In this document: positions 45,403 through 53,979 of the stretch, piece by piece
Layout: every line of letters starts with the position of its first letter
How positions within the stretch are numbered: the stretch's first letter is position 1
Assembly (NCBI RefSeq): GCF_036688685.1
Contig: NZ_JAQQPS010000025.1
Location: forward strand, 18,532 to 82,531
Length of the DNA: 64,000 bases
DNA from: JALYUM01 sp036688685
Lineage (GTDB): Bacteria; Pseudomonadota; Gammaproteobacteria; Burkholderiales; Burkholderiaceae_D
Direction: 5' to 3'
The notes under the pieces: model-generated
What the model saw: only the letters and a program-made list of their open reading frames with translations
Database searches by the model: none
Told to the model about the DNA's origin: nothing
Translations under genes and position numbers: made by a program

Positions 45403-45807
45403 ATGACAGGCGACGGTTCACACGACTTCGCGCGCGTTCGGCGTATCGTTAAAACGGATGAATTTTCATCCGTTTTTCGTTTGCGCCCAGCACAAAAAAC
45501 CGCGCATTTCGTGCTCCATGCGGTGCCCAACGAACTGACGCATGCGCGTCTGGGCGTTGTCGCGGCCAAACGGTTTGCACCGCGCGCGGCCACGCGCAAC
45601 ACCATCAAGCGCGTCACGCGCGAGCTGTTTCGCGTTACGCCGCTGCCGCCGATCGACTATATCGTGCGCCTGGCGAAAGCGGTCAACACCAAGGACGGCC
45701 CCGCCACCACGGCGGCCCTGAAAGCCGCCTTGCGTGTCGAATTGACGCGCCTGTTTGCGGCGCAGTCGGCGCTGGCCATGAAAAAACCGGCGCCCGACGC
45801 CCCATGA
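45403..45807 (+). CDS. rnpA: Ribonuclease P protein component
   Basis: RnpA (134 residues) binds the catalytic RNA of RNase P and assists tRNA 5' maturation. The core signature is AATRNTIKRVTRELFR, where enterics have RNRIKR; the second Arg is Thr here, within the range of the family. It starts 32 bases after rpmH and overlaps yidD by four bases. Codons 17-25 form a perfect terminator-like hairpin (see separate entry), which may lower rnpA expression relative to rpmH. Confidence 0.95.
   Translation: MTGDGSHDFARVRRIVKTDEFSSVFRLRPAQKTAHFVLHAVPNELTHARLGVVAAKRFAPRAATRNTIKRVTRELFRVTPLPPIDYIVRLAKAVNTKDGPATTAALKAALRVELTRLFAAQSALAMKKPAPDAP
45451..45477 (+). terminator. Intragenic terminator-like hairpin in rnpA
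   Basis: AAAACGGATGAA and TTCATCCGTTTT are perfect arms around TT (stem of 11 with a 4-nt loop), followed by one more T and then CGTTT. It lies 80 bases after the rpmH stop and within the coding sequence (KTDEFSSVF). It has the form of an attenuator. Confidence 0.55.
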
Positions 45808-46055
45808 AAACAATCCTGGTCTTCCTGCTGCGCGCGTACCAATTGGTGCTCTCGCCCATGCTTGGCCAGAATTGCCGTTTCTACCCGTCCTGTTCGCATT
45901 ACGCGATCGAGGCCTTGCGCAGCCATGGCGCCGCGCGCGGGAGTTATTTGAGCCTGCGCCGCGTCTGCCGCTGCCATCCGTGGAACGAAGGCGGGCTCGA
46001 TCCTGTGCCGCCACCCCATTCCCATTCAGCCGCTCGCGGTTGTCACCACTCCTGA
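45804..46055 (+). CDS. yidD: Membrane protein insertion efficiency factor YidD
   Basis: The 83-residue membrane-associated protein contains the family signature YQLVLSPMLGQNCRFYPSCS and then HYAIEAL, with the conserved Cys set (CRCHPWNEGG). YidD helps YidC-dependent insertion. It overlaps rnpA by four bases (ATGA) and precedes yidC by 12 bases. Confidence 0.95.
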   Translation: MKTILVFLLRAYQLVLSPMLGQNCRFYPSCSHYAIEALRSHGAARGSYLSLRRVCRCHPWNEGGLDPVPPPHSHSAARGCHHS

Positions 46056-46067
46056 TGAAATACCTCA

Positions 46068-47771
46068 ATGGATATTAATAAACGTACCATCCTGTGGATC
46101 GTGTTCGCCGTCTCGCTGGTCATCCTGTGGAATGACTGGATGGTCTCGAACGGCAAGCAATCCATGTTTTCGATGACGCCGCCGCCGAAAGTGGCGACCG
46201 TGCCGGCAGCTACCGCCTTGGCGCCACCGGTGCCGGGCGCCTTGCCTGGCGTGGGCAATGTCGTTGCAGATCCATCGTTGCCGGCTGCCCTGAAAAGCGA
46301 AATCATCACCGTCACCACCGACGTCTTCAAGGTCGACATCGACACCGCCGGCGGCGTGATTCGTCGCCTGGAACTGCTGAAGTTCAAGGAGCCGACGCAT
46401 CCGGGCTGGCTGGGCGGCTGCTTCGGTCTGTCGAAAGAGTGCCAGACCAATCGCGGTAGCGAGAAGAATGAAGTGCTGTTCGAGCAGGGTGGCGGCAAGA
46501 CCTACCTGGCCCAGACCGGCCTGTTGGGTGCGGCCGGCCTGCCGAACCACAACACGATCTTCGTCGCCAAACCAGGCGCACGCGCGCTGGATAATGGCAA
46601 CCAGGTGCAACTGGTGCTGGAAGGCACGCAAGGCGGCGTCAAGCTGACCAAGACCTTCACCTTCAAACGCGGCGACTACGTCATCGACATGCGTCACGAC
46701 GTGACCAACACGGGTGCTGCGCCTGTCACCCCATCGCTGTACCTGCAACTGCTGCATGACGGTAACAAGCCAGTGGGCGACTCGTTCTTCAACAGCAGCT
46801 ACACCGGCCCGACCCTGTACACGTCGACGGACCACTACAACAAGCTGAAGTTCGAGGACATCGAAAAAGGCAAGGCATCGCACGCCACCAAGGCATCCGA
46901 TGGCTGGATCGCCATTTCGCAGCACTTCTTTGTTTCGGCGTTCATTCCGGCCAGCACGCCGCGTGAAATCCGCACCGAAAAAGTTGCGACGAACCTGTAT
47001 TCGATCAGCACCGTGCAGCCGATGGGCACCGTGGCGCCGAGCGCGACCGTGTCGACCGATGCACGCCTGTATTCGGGTCCGCAGGACGAGAAGCGCCTGG
47101 AAGCCGTGGCGCCGGGCCTTGACCTGGTCAAGGATTACATCTGGCTGACCATCATTGCGAAACCGATCTTCTGGGTCATGACGCAATTGCACAATGTGCT
47201 GGGCAACTGGGGCTGGACCATCGTTGCCTTCACCATCCTGATCAAGCTGCTGTTCTTCCCGCTGTCGGCTGCCGGTTATCGCAGCATGGCCAAGATGAAA
47301 GTCGTGGCGCCGAAAATGACCGCGATTCGCGAGAAATTCAAAAACGATCCGGCCAAGATGAACCAGGCCACGATGGAGCTGTACAAGAAAGAAAAGATCA
47401 ACCCGCTGGGCGGCTGCCTGCCGATCCTGGTGCAGATGCCGGTGTTTTTGGCCCTGTACTGGGTGCTGCAGTCGTCGGTCGAGTTCCGCGGCGCGCCGTG
47501 GATCCTGTGGATTCAGGACCTGTCGCAGCATGACCCTTGGTGCATCCTGCCGATCCTGTACGCCATCTCGATGTTCGTCCAGCAAAAGCTGAACCCGGCC
47601 CCGGCCGATCCGATGCAGGCCAAGATGATGCTGTTCATGCCGTTGATCTTCTCGGTGATGTTCTTCTTCTTCCCGTCCGGCCTGGTGCTGTACTGGGTGG
47701 TCAACAACCTGCTGTCAATTGCGCAGCAGTGGGTGATCAACAAGAAGCTGATGCCGGATCCGCTGAAATAA
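46068..47771 (+). CDS. yidC: Membrane protein insertase YidC
   Basis: The 567-residue inner-membrane insertase and chaperone has an N-terminal signal-anchor (ILWIVFAVSLVILWNDWMV) and a large periplasmic beta domain (about 60-340). The conserved five-helix core follows: GNWGWTIVAFTILIKLLFFP, GGCLPILVQMPVFLALYWVL and SGLVLYWVVNNLLSIAQQW. It inserts proteins with or without SecYEG. A terminator follows. Confidence 0.98.
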   Translation: MDINKRTILWIVFAVSLVILWNDWMVSNGKQSMFSMTPPPKVATVPAATALAPPVPGALPGVGNVVADPSLPAALKSEIITVTTDVFKVDIDTAGGVIRRLELLKFKEPTHPGWLGGCFGLSKECQTNRGSEKNEVLFEQGGGKTYLAQTGLLGAAGLPNHNTIFVAKPGARALDNGNQVQLVLEGTQGGVKLTKTFTFKRGDYVIDMRHDVTNTGAAPVTPSLYLQLLHDGNKPVGDSFFNSSYTGPTLYTSTDHYNKLKFEDIEKGKASHATKASDGWIAISQHFFVSAFIPASTPREIRTEKVATNLYSISTVQPMGTVAPSATVSTDARLYSGPQDEKRLEAVAPGLDLVKDYIWLTIIAKPIFWVMTQLHNVLGNWGWTIVAFTILIKLLFFPLSAAGYRSMAKMKVVAPKMTAIREKFKNDPAKMNQATMELYKKEKINPLGGCLPILVQMPVFLALYWVLQSSVEFRGAPWILWIQDLSQHDPWCILPILYAISMFVQQKLNPAPADPMQAKMMLFMPLIFSVMFFFFPSGLVLYWVVNNLLSIAQQWVINKKLMPDPLK

Positions 47772-47785
47772 GTTTTGCGCCATTC

Positions 47786-47816
47786 AAAAAGCCCGTGCAA
47801 GTCGCGGGCTTTTTTA
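47786..47816 (+). terminator. Rho-independent terminator after yidC
   Basis: AAAAAGCCCG and CGGGCTTTTT form a 10-bp stem with a 9-nt loop and a T run, 14 bases after the yidC stop. Confidence 0.88.
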
Positions 47817-47868
47817 CGACTAAGCAGTTCAAGTTCAATTCAAGTTAAAACCGTTCCATTGTTAACAT

Positions 47869-47967
47869 GTCACCCCCGCGGAGGCGGGGTCCTATGCCAA
47901 CGGTGAGCAGACATTGCGCGTGCATTTGACGTGCGATGGGTACCCGCCTGCGCGGGTATGACGGTTT
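47869..47967. repeat. BIME-like inverted REP pair between yidC and mnmE
   Basis: The units are 47869-47895 (GTCACCCCCGCGGAGGCGGG...) and 47935-47967 (GATGGGTACCCGCCTGCGCG... TATGACGGTTT) in opposite orientation. Confidence 0.78.
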
Positions 47968-48040
47968 AGCCAGTGGTGGTGTGAACAACGCGGGCAGCGT
48001 CGCACCGTCACACTACCCACGTTTCATCTACAATTCCGCC

Positions 48041-49420
48041 ATGACACTAGATAACCCCCCCATCGCCGCCATCGCCACCGCCCCGGGCCGCGGCGGCATC
48101 GGCGTCGTCCGCGCCTCCGGCAAGCAACTGACCCAGTTGATCGACACCCTGTTTCCCGGCGTCAGCCTGACCCCGCGCCACGCGACCTATCTGCCATTCA
48201 AGGCCGCCAACGGCGACATCCTCGACGAAGGCCTGGCCCTGTACTTCCGCGGCCCGCACTCGTACACCGGTGAAGACGTGCTCGAGCTGCAAGGCCACGG
48301 CGGCCCGGTCGTCCTGCAAATGTTGCTCACGCGCGTGCTGGAAGCGGGCAAGGAAGCCGGCTTGCGCCTGGCCGAGCCCGGCGAATTTACCCGCCGCGCC
48401 TTCATGAACGACAAGCTCGACCTGGCCCAGGCCGAAGCCGTTGCCGACCTGATCGACGCCTCCACCGAAGCCGCGGCGAAATCCGCCTCGCAATCACTGT
48501 CCGGCGCGTTTTCAAAGGTCGTGCACACACTGGTCGAGCAAACCATTCACCTGCGCATGCTGGTCGAAGCCACCCTCGATTTTCCGGAAGAAGAAATTGA
48601 TTTCCTGGAAAAGTCGGATGCGCGCGGCCAGCTGGCCGTGATCATCCAGTCGCTCGAGCACGTGTTCCGTCAGGCCGCCCAGGGCGCCCTGCTGCGAGAG
48701 GGCTTGAATGTCGTGCTGGTGGGCCAGCCGAACGTCGGCAAATCGTCGCTGCTCAATGCGCTGGCCGGGGCCGAGGTGGCCATCGTCACGCCGATCGCCG
48801 GCACCACGCGCGACAAGGTCAGCGAGACGATCCAGATCGAAGGCATTCCGCTGAACATCATCGACACGGCCGGCATCCGCCCGATCGACGCCGAGGTCGA
48901 TCTGGTCGAGCGCATCGGCATCGAGCGCACCTGGGGAGAAGTGGCAAAGGCGGACGTGATCCTGCACCTGCTCGACGCCGACCTGGGTCCGCGCGCCGCC
49001 GATGAAGCCATCGTCGCCGCGTTCCCAAGCGGCGTGCCGGTGTTGCGGGTCTGGAACAAGATCGACCTGTCCGGCCACCGCCCGGCCATCGACCGCAGCG
49101 AGGACGCCACGCATTTGTATTTGTCCGCCAACGAACACCAGGGCATCGACCTGCTGCGCGCCGAATTGCTGCGCATCGCCGGCTGGCAACAAACTGGCGA
49201 ATCGCTGTATCTGGCGCGTGAACGGCACCTGATCGCGTTGCGCAATGCCCGTCAGCACCTCGACTTCGCCGCCGCGCACGCGGCGCAGACGGACCAGTCG
49301 CTGGATCTGTTTGCGGAAGAATTGCGGCTGGCGCAGACGCAACTGTCGAGCATCACGGGACAGTTCACGCCGGACGATTTGCTGGGCGTGATTTTCAGCC
49401 GGTTTTGTATCGGGAAGTGA
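48041..49420 (+). CDS. mnmE: tRNA uridine-5-carboxymethylaminomethyl modification GTPase
   Basis: MnmE (459 residues from ATG 48041) works with MnmG to modify U34 of certain tRNAs. It has the formyl-tetrahydrofolate-binding N-domain (IAAIATAPGRGGIGVVRASG), a helical domain, a G domain with GQPNVGKSSLLNAL, DTAGIR and NKID, and the invariant C-terminal Cys in CIGK. The frame is open further upstream, but that part is repeat sequence. Confidence 0.98.
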   Translation: MTLDNPPIAAIATAPGRGGIGVVRASGKQLTQLIDTLFPGVSLTPRHATYLPFKAANGDILDEGLALYFRGPHSYTGEDVLELQGHGGPVVLQMLLTRVLEAGKEAGLRLAEPGEFTRRAFMNDKLDLAQAEAVADLIDASTEAAAKSASQSLSGAFSKVVHTLVEQTIHLRMLVEATLDFPEEEIDFLEKSDARGQLAVIIQSLEHVFRQAAQGALLREGLNVVLVGQPNVGKSSLLNALAGAEVAIVTPIAGTTRDKVSETIQIEGIPLNIIDTAGIRPIDAEVDLVERIGIERTWGEVAKADVILHLLDADLGPRAADEAIVAAFPSGVPVLRVWNKIDLSGHRPAIDRSEDATHLYLSANEHQGIDLLRAELLRIAGWQQTGESLYLARERHLIALRNARQHLDFAAAHAAQTDQSLDLFAEELRLAQTQLSSITGQFTPDDLLGVIFSRFCIGK

Positions 49421-49438
49421 TGCGTATCACGGTGCTGG

Positions 49439-49654
49439 TCAGGTCATGATCAGGAAAACGATGCCGACGATGGTAAAAGCCAGCGCGCTGGGTAATAACA
49501 ACGCGCTCCAGCGCCATCCGTTGCCGCCACCCCGCGGCGCCTGTTGGCGCATCGCCTGGCCCAGCCGAAACACGCGCCGCTGTGCATTTTTTCCGCAACC
49601 GTCACAAACGTTATCGCTACCCGCTGATTGGGTGCCGCATCCGGTGCAAATCAT
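49439..49654 (-). CDS. Small zinc-ribbon membrane protein A
   Basis: The 71-residue protein begins MICTGCGTQSAGSDNVCDGC, a four-Cys zinc ribbon. A basic linker (QRRVFRLGQAMRQQ) and one C-terminal membrane helix (LLLPSALAFTIVGIVFLIM) follow. It is a paralogue of the next upstream gene on the same strand, with only 32 bases between them. The function is unknown. Confidence 0.65.
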   Translation of the reverse strand: MICTGCGTQSAGSDNVCDGCGKNAQRRVFRLGQAMRQQAPRGGGNGWRWSALLLPSALAFTIVGIVFLIMT

Positions 49655-49686
49655 GGTGTCTCCGATGGACGTCGATGTGGAAGGGC

Positions 49687-49923
49687 TCAAAACGCCATCA
49701 GGACGGCCATCACGATGAGCGCCAGTGCTGCCCCGCGTTGCCAGCGCTGGCGCCGCCTTCGTTCTACCGGCACCTCGGCATAACGGGTGCCCCACAGCGC
49801 CTGCCATTGCGCCCCCCCCACCGGGCGTCGTCTTTCAAATAAACCATTTCTGGCCCGACAATCGCAACGGCTGCAAAAGCGGCCGATGACAGCGGGCTGG
49901 GTGCCGCATCCGGTACACAGCAT
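49687..49923 (-). CDS. Small zinc-ribbon membrane protein B
   Basis: The 78-residue protein begins MLCTGCGTQPAVIGRFCSRC, with the same CxxC-CxxC ribbon as its neighbour. It has an Arg-rich middle (VERRRRQRWQRG) and a C-terminal hydrophobic helix (AALALIVMAVLMAF). The shared layout and order suggest tandem duplication and divergence. Confidence 0.65.
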   Translation of the reverse strand: MLCTGCGTQPAVIGRFCSRCDCRARNGLFERRRPVGGAQWQALWGTRYAEVPVERRRRQRWQRGAALALIVMAVLMAF

Positions 49924-50096
49924 GGTGTTCCTCCCCAACGTGAAAAGATCGTTGCATCGAGGAATCTATTGAAATATGAATGTACGGTGACGATGATGCG
50001 TTTAAGCAAGACGTGACGTCGTGCTGCGCCCGCGTGGCAGTGCGTCTGCAAATGGATGTGCTAGGCTTTCTGTTCTCCCAACCATATGGAACCTGC

Positions 50097-50669
50097 ATGA
50101 CCCTGACCTCCCTGCCACGCCGCCGCCTCGTTGCGCTGGCCAGTACCATCGTTGTGGGTAGCTTGCTGGCCGGCTGCGGCACCTTGTCCGGCCCGCGCCA
50201 GGTCGAGATTCCGCTGGCCAAGTTGCAAGCCGGCCTGGACCGCCGCTTTCCGATGGATAACCGCCTGTTCGACTTGCTCGACCTGCGCCTCTCCCATCCG
50301 CGCCTGAGCTTGCTGCCAGAAACGGACCGGGTCGCCATTGGCCTCGAGGCGTACATTGCGCCGCCGTTCATGCAGCAATCGTTCACGGGCACACTGGCCC
50401 TGTCGGGACGCCTGTACGTTGATGCCACACGCGGCGCCGTCTTCATGAGCGAGCCACAGGTCGACAGTTTCACGCTGTCCGGTATCGATGGTGCGCGCCA
50501 GCAGCAGCTTGCAGGGGCGGCCAACAAGCTGATGAGCAAGCTGGTGCGCGACATCCCCGTGTACAACTTCCGCATGGAAGATTTGCGTTACGCTGGTATC
50601 CAGTTCGTTCCCACCCGCCTGGTGACGACACGCACCGGCCTGCAGGTCACACTGGAGCCCCAGCGTTAA
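50097..50669 (+). CDS. DUF1439-type lipoprotein
   Basis: The 190-residue lipoprotein (VVGSLLAGCGT lipobox, start ATG 50097) contains PLAKLQAGLDRRFPMDNRLF and LPETDRVAIGLEAYIAPPF, typical of DUF1439/YceB-like lipid-binding (TULIP-like) lipoproteins. It is probably in the periplasmic face of an envelope membrane. It stands alone. Confidence 0.75.
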   Translation: MTLTSLPRRRLVALASTIVVGSLLAGCGTLSGPRQVEIPLAKLQAGLDRRFPMDNRLFDLLDLRLSHPRLSLLPETDRVAIGLEAYIAPPFMQQSFTGTLALSGRLYVDATRGAVFMSEPQVDSFTLSGIDGARQQQLAGAANKLMSKLVRDIPVYNFRMEDLRYAGIQFVPTRLVTTRTGLQVTLEPQR

Positions 50670-50687
50670 CAGCCGTTCCGTATTATT

Positions 50688-50706
50688 TCTAATAGGAAAT
50701 ATTAGA
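50688..50706. promoter_or_regulatory. Perfect 7-bp inverted repeat
   Basis: TCTAATA-GGAAA-TATTAGA lies 19 bases after the DUF1439 lipoprotein stop in an AT-rich stretch. It may be a small operator or a weak transcript-end hairpin; no T run follows. Confidence 0.35.
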
Positions 50707-50908
50707 CTTGTTGCATACTCGCTTCACAGCCTCGAATGAAACGTAGCGGTGATTGCACACGCTCGACAATCAGGGCACACTCGATGTGTCGAAATGGACG
50801 GGAAGATCCTTCGAGCGGTGCCGGGCTTGCGCAATCTCATGCCTGCGGTATTTCACTGAAGTAATCTTGCTGGACGATTTTTGACTTGCTGCCGGGTAAG
50901 GGGGCGAT

Positions 50909-51130
50909 GTGGAAACGATACAAGACAGTGCGCGCAACGATGCCGGTGACGCAGACCCGGCGCTGGCAGTCAGCGTGGCGCCGGCGCGGGCAAGGCATAA
51001 CCTGCCGCCCAAGGGCTCATGCTGGTATTGCGAAAAACCGCTGGATAATGTGCGTCGTTTTTGCGGCAAGGAATGCGCCGACGGCTTCGACGACGAGGCC
51101 GCGTTCAGCGGCCAGAATATGCCGGCCTGA
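50909..51130 (+). CDS. Small zinc-finger-like protein
   Basis: The 73-residue protein with a GTG start carries CWYCEKPLDNVRRFCGKECA, a compact four-Cys treble-clef-like site seen in small DUF2116-type proteins. The remainder is acidic and probably disordered. Its end overlaps the convergent Hpt gene by 26 bases. The function is unknown. Confidence 0.6.
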   Translation: METIQDSARNDAGDADPALAVSVAPARARHNLPPKGSCWYCEKPLDNVRRFCGKECADGFDDEAAFSGQNMPA

Positions 51131-51770
51131 GGTCCGGCGTTGGCCGCGCGGCCGGTTGACCGAGCAACTTCAGGGCGCGTTCAAAGTCGAAGGCGTCCAT
51201 CGCCAGCGTCAATTCCTGCATTACTTGTTTACCCAGCACATCGGTCAGTTGCTGGCGCGATTCCTCAAATAATTCCACCGCAGCCCCATCGCCCACATCG
51301 AGTAACTGGCGCAAACGTTCGAGCATATCGGTGCGGCGCGGCGCAGCTGGCTGGGCCACGCTGCCGGGCGGAACGGGAGCGGCGGTGTTTTTCAACAATT
51401 TATCGAGCTCGCGCAAGACCCGATTGAGCTCCGTTTCGAGCCGGTCCATGGCAGTGCGATGGTCGATGTGCGCGCGCAGCACGTTTTCCAGTGCAAGCGC
51501 CTGGAGATGCAGTGGCCGCGCTTCGATCAAACCGGACGCGCCTTTCAAGGTGTGGGTCAGGCGTTGCGCCAATGGGCGGTCGCCCTCGCTCAGTGCTGTG
51601 CGGATGGCGCAAGCCGCGCGGCCGTAATCGAGGCGAAAGCGCGACAGGATGCGGGCAAACATGCCACGGTCGCCCATGACGCGCTCGATGCCGCCGGCCA
51701 GGTCGAGGGGGACGCCGAACATCTCATCGGCAGGGTCCAGCAGGTTGGGTAGTTTCACAAATCCCATCAT
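51105..51770 (-). CDS. Hpt phosphotransfer domain protein
   Basis: The 221-residue protein has an Hpt four-helix domain (about 25-110) with the phospho-accepting His in LTHTLKGASGLIEA. A second helical module (about 150-205, DAFDFERALKLL) resembles the tail seen in hybrid sensor kinases. It would relay phosphate in a multistep phosphorelay; no kinase or receiver gene adjoins it. The CAP-domain gene lies one base upstream on the same strand, so they form an operon. Confidence 0.8.
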   Translation of the reverse strand: MMGFVKLPNLLDPADEMFGVPLDLAGGIERVMGDRGMFARILSRFRLDYGRAACAIRTALSEGDRPLAQRLTHTLKGASGLIEARPLHLQALALENVLRAHIDHRTAMDRLETELNRVLRELDKLLKNTAAPVPPGSVAQPAAPRRTDMLERLRQLLDVGDGAAVELFEESRQQLTDVLGKQVMQELTLAMDAFDFERALKLLGQPAARPTPDLRPAYSGR

Positions 51771-51771
51771 C

Positions 51772-52752
51772 TTATTTAGTGGTAAACGACCAGGTTTTGG
51801 TGATAGCCGTGCCGTCCAAAGCGCCGACGAAGCTGACGTCGTACACGGTGGCGGCTTTCAATGGCGCCAGCGGCACGATGGCGGCGACTGATTCACTCGT
51901 GTACTTCGGATCAGCACTTGCGCTGAGTAGCTTGACGCTCAGGTTACTGCCGCCACGTTGCTGGATCGTGAATGACTGCACGGTCACGTTGGCATTGATG
52001 TTGGCATGCACGCTGACCGGATAGCCGACTTCATTGATGCCTGCGACCGGATCCGGTTCTTCATAATCGCTGAAGAAATTGGGCGCCACGCTGGTCTGGC
52101 CGTTGTATGGCCAAGTGACGAGTCCGGTGATGCCGCTGCCAAAACCATTGCGCGCGCCAAAATCGGTGGTGAAATAGGTGTAGCCGGCCGACGTCGTGGC
52201 CGCGCCGCCGCCAAATTCCTTGAACATGGGCTCGAAGACCACGAAGCGGTGGTAAATCGCGGTAATCAGCTCTTCTGCCATGAATGCGCCCGATTTGCTG
52301 CTCGTGGCAGAAATGACTTCACCGTAAGCGCGGCTGGCGTTGCTGGGAAAGGTGTAGCCGGCATGGGCCAGACGCGCGGACAGCTCCGCGCCCGTGAAGC
52401 CCGATTTTCCGGCCACTTCGTCGTGCGTCACCTGGTTGTTCAAGCGCTGGTAATTCGAATGGTTCAGGCCGGCCTGGTCGATGAGGCTGTTGCGGGCCAG
52501 CTGCGCCACGCCAATTTGCGAGCGGCGAAAGTTGAACCAGTTCACGCCATCGGTGGCGATATCGCCGGAGAGTGCCGGTGCGCCAGGTTCCACCGGAACG
52601 GTGGTGCCGGCGCTGCCGCCAGCGTTCCCTGTGTCCGTCGTCGAGACTGTCTGAGTGGCCGTATTGCCGCTGCCGCCACCGCCGCAGGCAACCAGCATCA
52701 ACGCGACTGCACAGCCTGCCGCCCAGGGGCGCAAACGTAGCAATTTGTTCAT
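51772..52752 (-). CDS. CAP/SCP-domain secreted lipoprotein
   Basis: The protein has 326 residues from ATG 52752, with lipobox LMLVACG and a Gly/Ser/Thr-rich linker. A CAP (SCP/PR1-type) domain covers about residues 70-220: NFRRSQIGVAQLARNSLIDQ, HSNYQRLNNQVTHDEV, then ISATSSKSG and IYHRFVVFEPMF. A beta-rich C-terminal domain of ~90 residues follows. Bacterial CAP proteins are mostly of unknown biochemical role. Confidence 0.82.
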   Translation of the reverse strand: MNKLLRLRPWAAGCAVALMLVACGGGGSGNTATQTVSTTDTGNAGGSAGTTVPVEPGAPALSGDIATDGVNWFNFRRSQIGVAQLARNSLIDQAGLNHSNYQRLNNQVTHDEVAGKSGFTGAELSARLAHAGYTFPSNASRAYGEVISATSSKSGAFMAEELITAIYHRFVVFEPMFKEFGGGAATTSAGYTYFTTDFGARNGFGSGITGLVTWPYNGQTSVAPNFFSDYEEPDPVAGINEVGYPVSVHANINANVTVQSFTIQQRGGSNLSVKLLSASADPKYTSESVAAIVPLAPLKAATVYDVSFVGALDGTAITKTWSFTTK

Positions 52753-52887
52753 ACAACCTCCAGAATATCTATCGCGAAAGGAAATCATTCTAGGCGAAAA
52801 CGCGTAAAAGTGACGGTCGGCAGGATTGCGTCATCATATCTATTGCGCCTGTAGAATGCTTGTCTACCTCAATAGCACGAGCATCCA

Positions 52888-53667
52888 GTGAACACTACCC
52901 GTAAACAGCGCCTCGCGCGCGCCAAGTTTGCCCTGCCCAGTTTCGTTACCCTGCTCTCGATCGCCTGTGGATTCGCCAGTATCGTCATCTCCGTCGACAA
53001 CGCACAAGTCGGCAGCCCGGGCGATTATCGGCTTGCCGCCATTCTGCTGGTGCTCGCCGGTGTGTTCGACGCACTCGACGGTTTTGTCGCGCGCGCCACC
53101 AATACGGCGTCCGAATTCGGCATGCAACTCGACTCGATCGCCGACGTCATGAATTTTGGCTGTGCACCGGGGCTGTTGCTTTATTGTTACGGATTCGCCC
53201 AGATGGCAGAGACGCATCCGACCTTGGTGCGCATGGGCGGCTTGGCGTGTTTCGTGTTCGTTGCGTGTGGGGCGCTGCGGCTGGCGCGTTTCAATGTCAG
53301 CGTCGGGCGCACCGATCCCCGTTATTTTGTCGGTATGCCCATCACTGCCGGCGCCGCCTGCGTGGCTGCGGTGGTGGTGGCCTGGCCCGATCCCTTGCGC
53401 ACCGTGGGGCAGGGGTTCATGCTGATGGCGCTGATGATTGGCGTGGGCGCGTTGATGGTGTCGACCATCCGCTTTCCCAGCTCGAAACAGCCGAAAGGTA
53501 AAGTTATGCTGGTGGGATTGGTGCTGGCGGCCGGTTTGTTGGCATTCCTGCAGACGCGCTTTTTTGCGCTGTTCTTCGTGTTTTATATCAGTGCGACGCT
53601 GTTGTTGAATATCGCGTGGCGCGGCGGTTGGCGCGGCGTGCCGACGCCACTCGTGTACCAGGACTAA
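52888..53667 (+). CDS. pssA: CDP-diacylglycerol-serine O-phosphatidyltransferase
   Basis: The 259-residue integral membrane enzyme makes phosphatidylserine from CDP-diacylglycerol and serine, the precursor of phosphatidylethanolamine. The CDP-alcohol phosphotransferase motif is complete: DALDGFVAR, then G and the two Asp in FGMQLDSIADV. About seven to eight helices are present. The start is a GTG at 52888. Confidence 0.94.
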   Translation: MNTTRKQRLARAKFALPSFVTLLSIACGFASIVISVDNAQVGSPGDYRLAAILLVLAGVFDALDGFVARATNTASEFGMQLDSIADVMNFGCAPGLLLYCYGFAQMAETHPTLVRMGGLACFVFVACGALRLARFNVSVGRTDPRYFVGMPITAGAACVAAVVVAWPDPLRTVGQGFMLMALMIGVGALMVSTIRFPSSKQPKGKVMLVGLVLAAGLLAFLQTRFFALFFVFYISATLLLNIAWRGGWRGVPTPLVYQD

Positions 53668-53972
53668 GCGTACTTCTCCAGCAGCGCGGCCAGCTGCGCC
53701 GCACTGGCCCGCGCCTGCTCCAGGTCGGTCGCATTCCCGCTTTGGGTGACGATCGCCCCCGACAGCAACTGCACGAACGCGCGGTCGAGCGCCTTGCGTG
53801 CCGCCGCCATCTGCTGTGCCGTGGCTTCGATATCGCCAGGCACGTCCGCCATTGCAATCAACTTCTGCACGCCGCGCAACTGGCCCTCCACCCGCGCAAG
53901 ACGATTCAACAAATCTTTCTTTTGCAGCGCGGTCAGTGCGCTGCCTTCGACAATGGTCAACGGTCGCAGCAT
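53664..53972 (-). CDS. CsoR/FrmR-type regulator lacking metal ligands
   Basis: The 102-residue all-helical protein aligns with the CsoR/RcnR/FrmR family through LLNRLARVEGQLRGVQKLIA and QQMAAARKALDRAF. It has no Cys and no His at all, so the usual C-H-C metal or sulphur-sensing residues are missing. The ATG at 53972 lies seven bases after the stop of the aldo/keto reductase gene. Its end overlaps pssA by four bases in convergent orientation. Confidence 0.72.
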   Translation of the reverse strand: MLRPLTIVEGSALTALQKKDLLNRLARVEGQLRGVQKLIAMADVPGDIEATAQQMAAARKALDRAFVQLLSGAIVTQSGNATDLEQARASAAQLAALLEKYA

Positions 53973-53979
53973 GGCGGCC

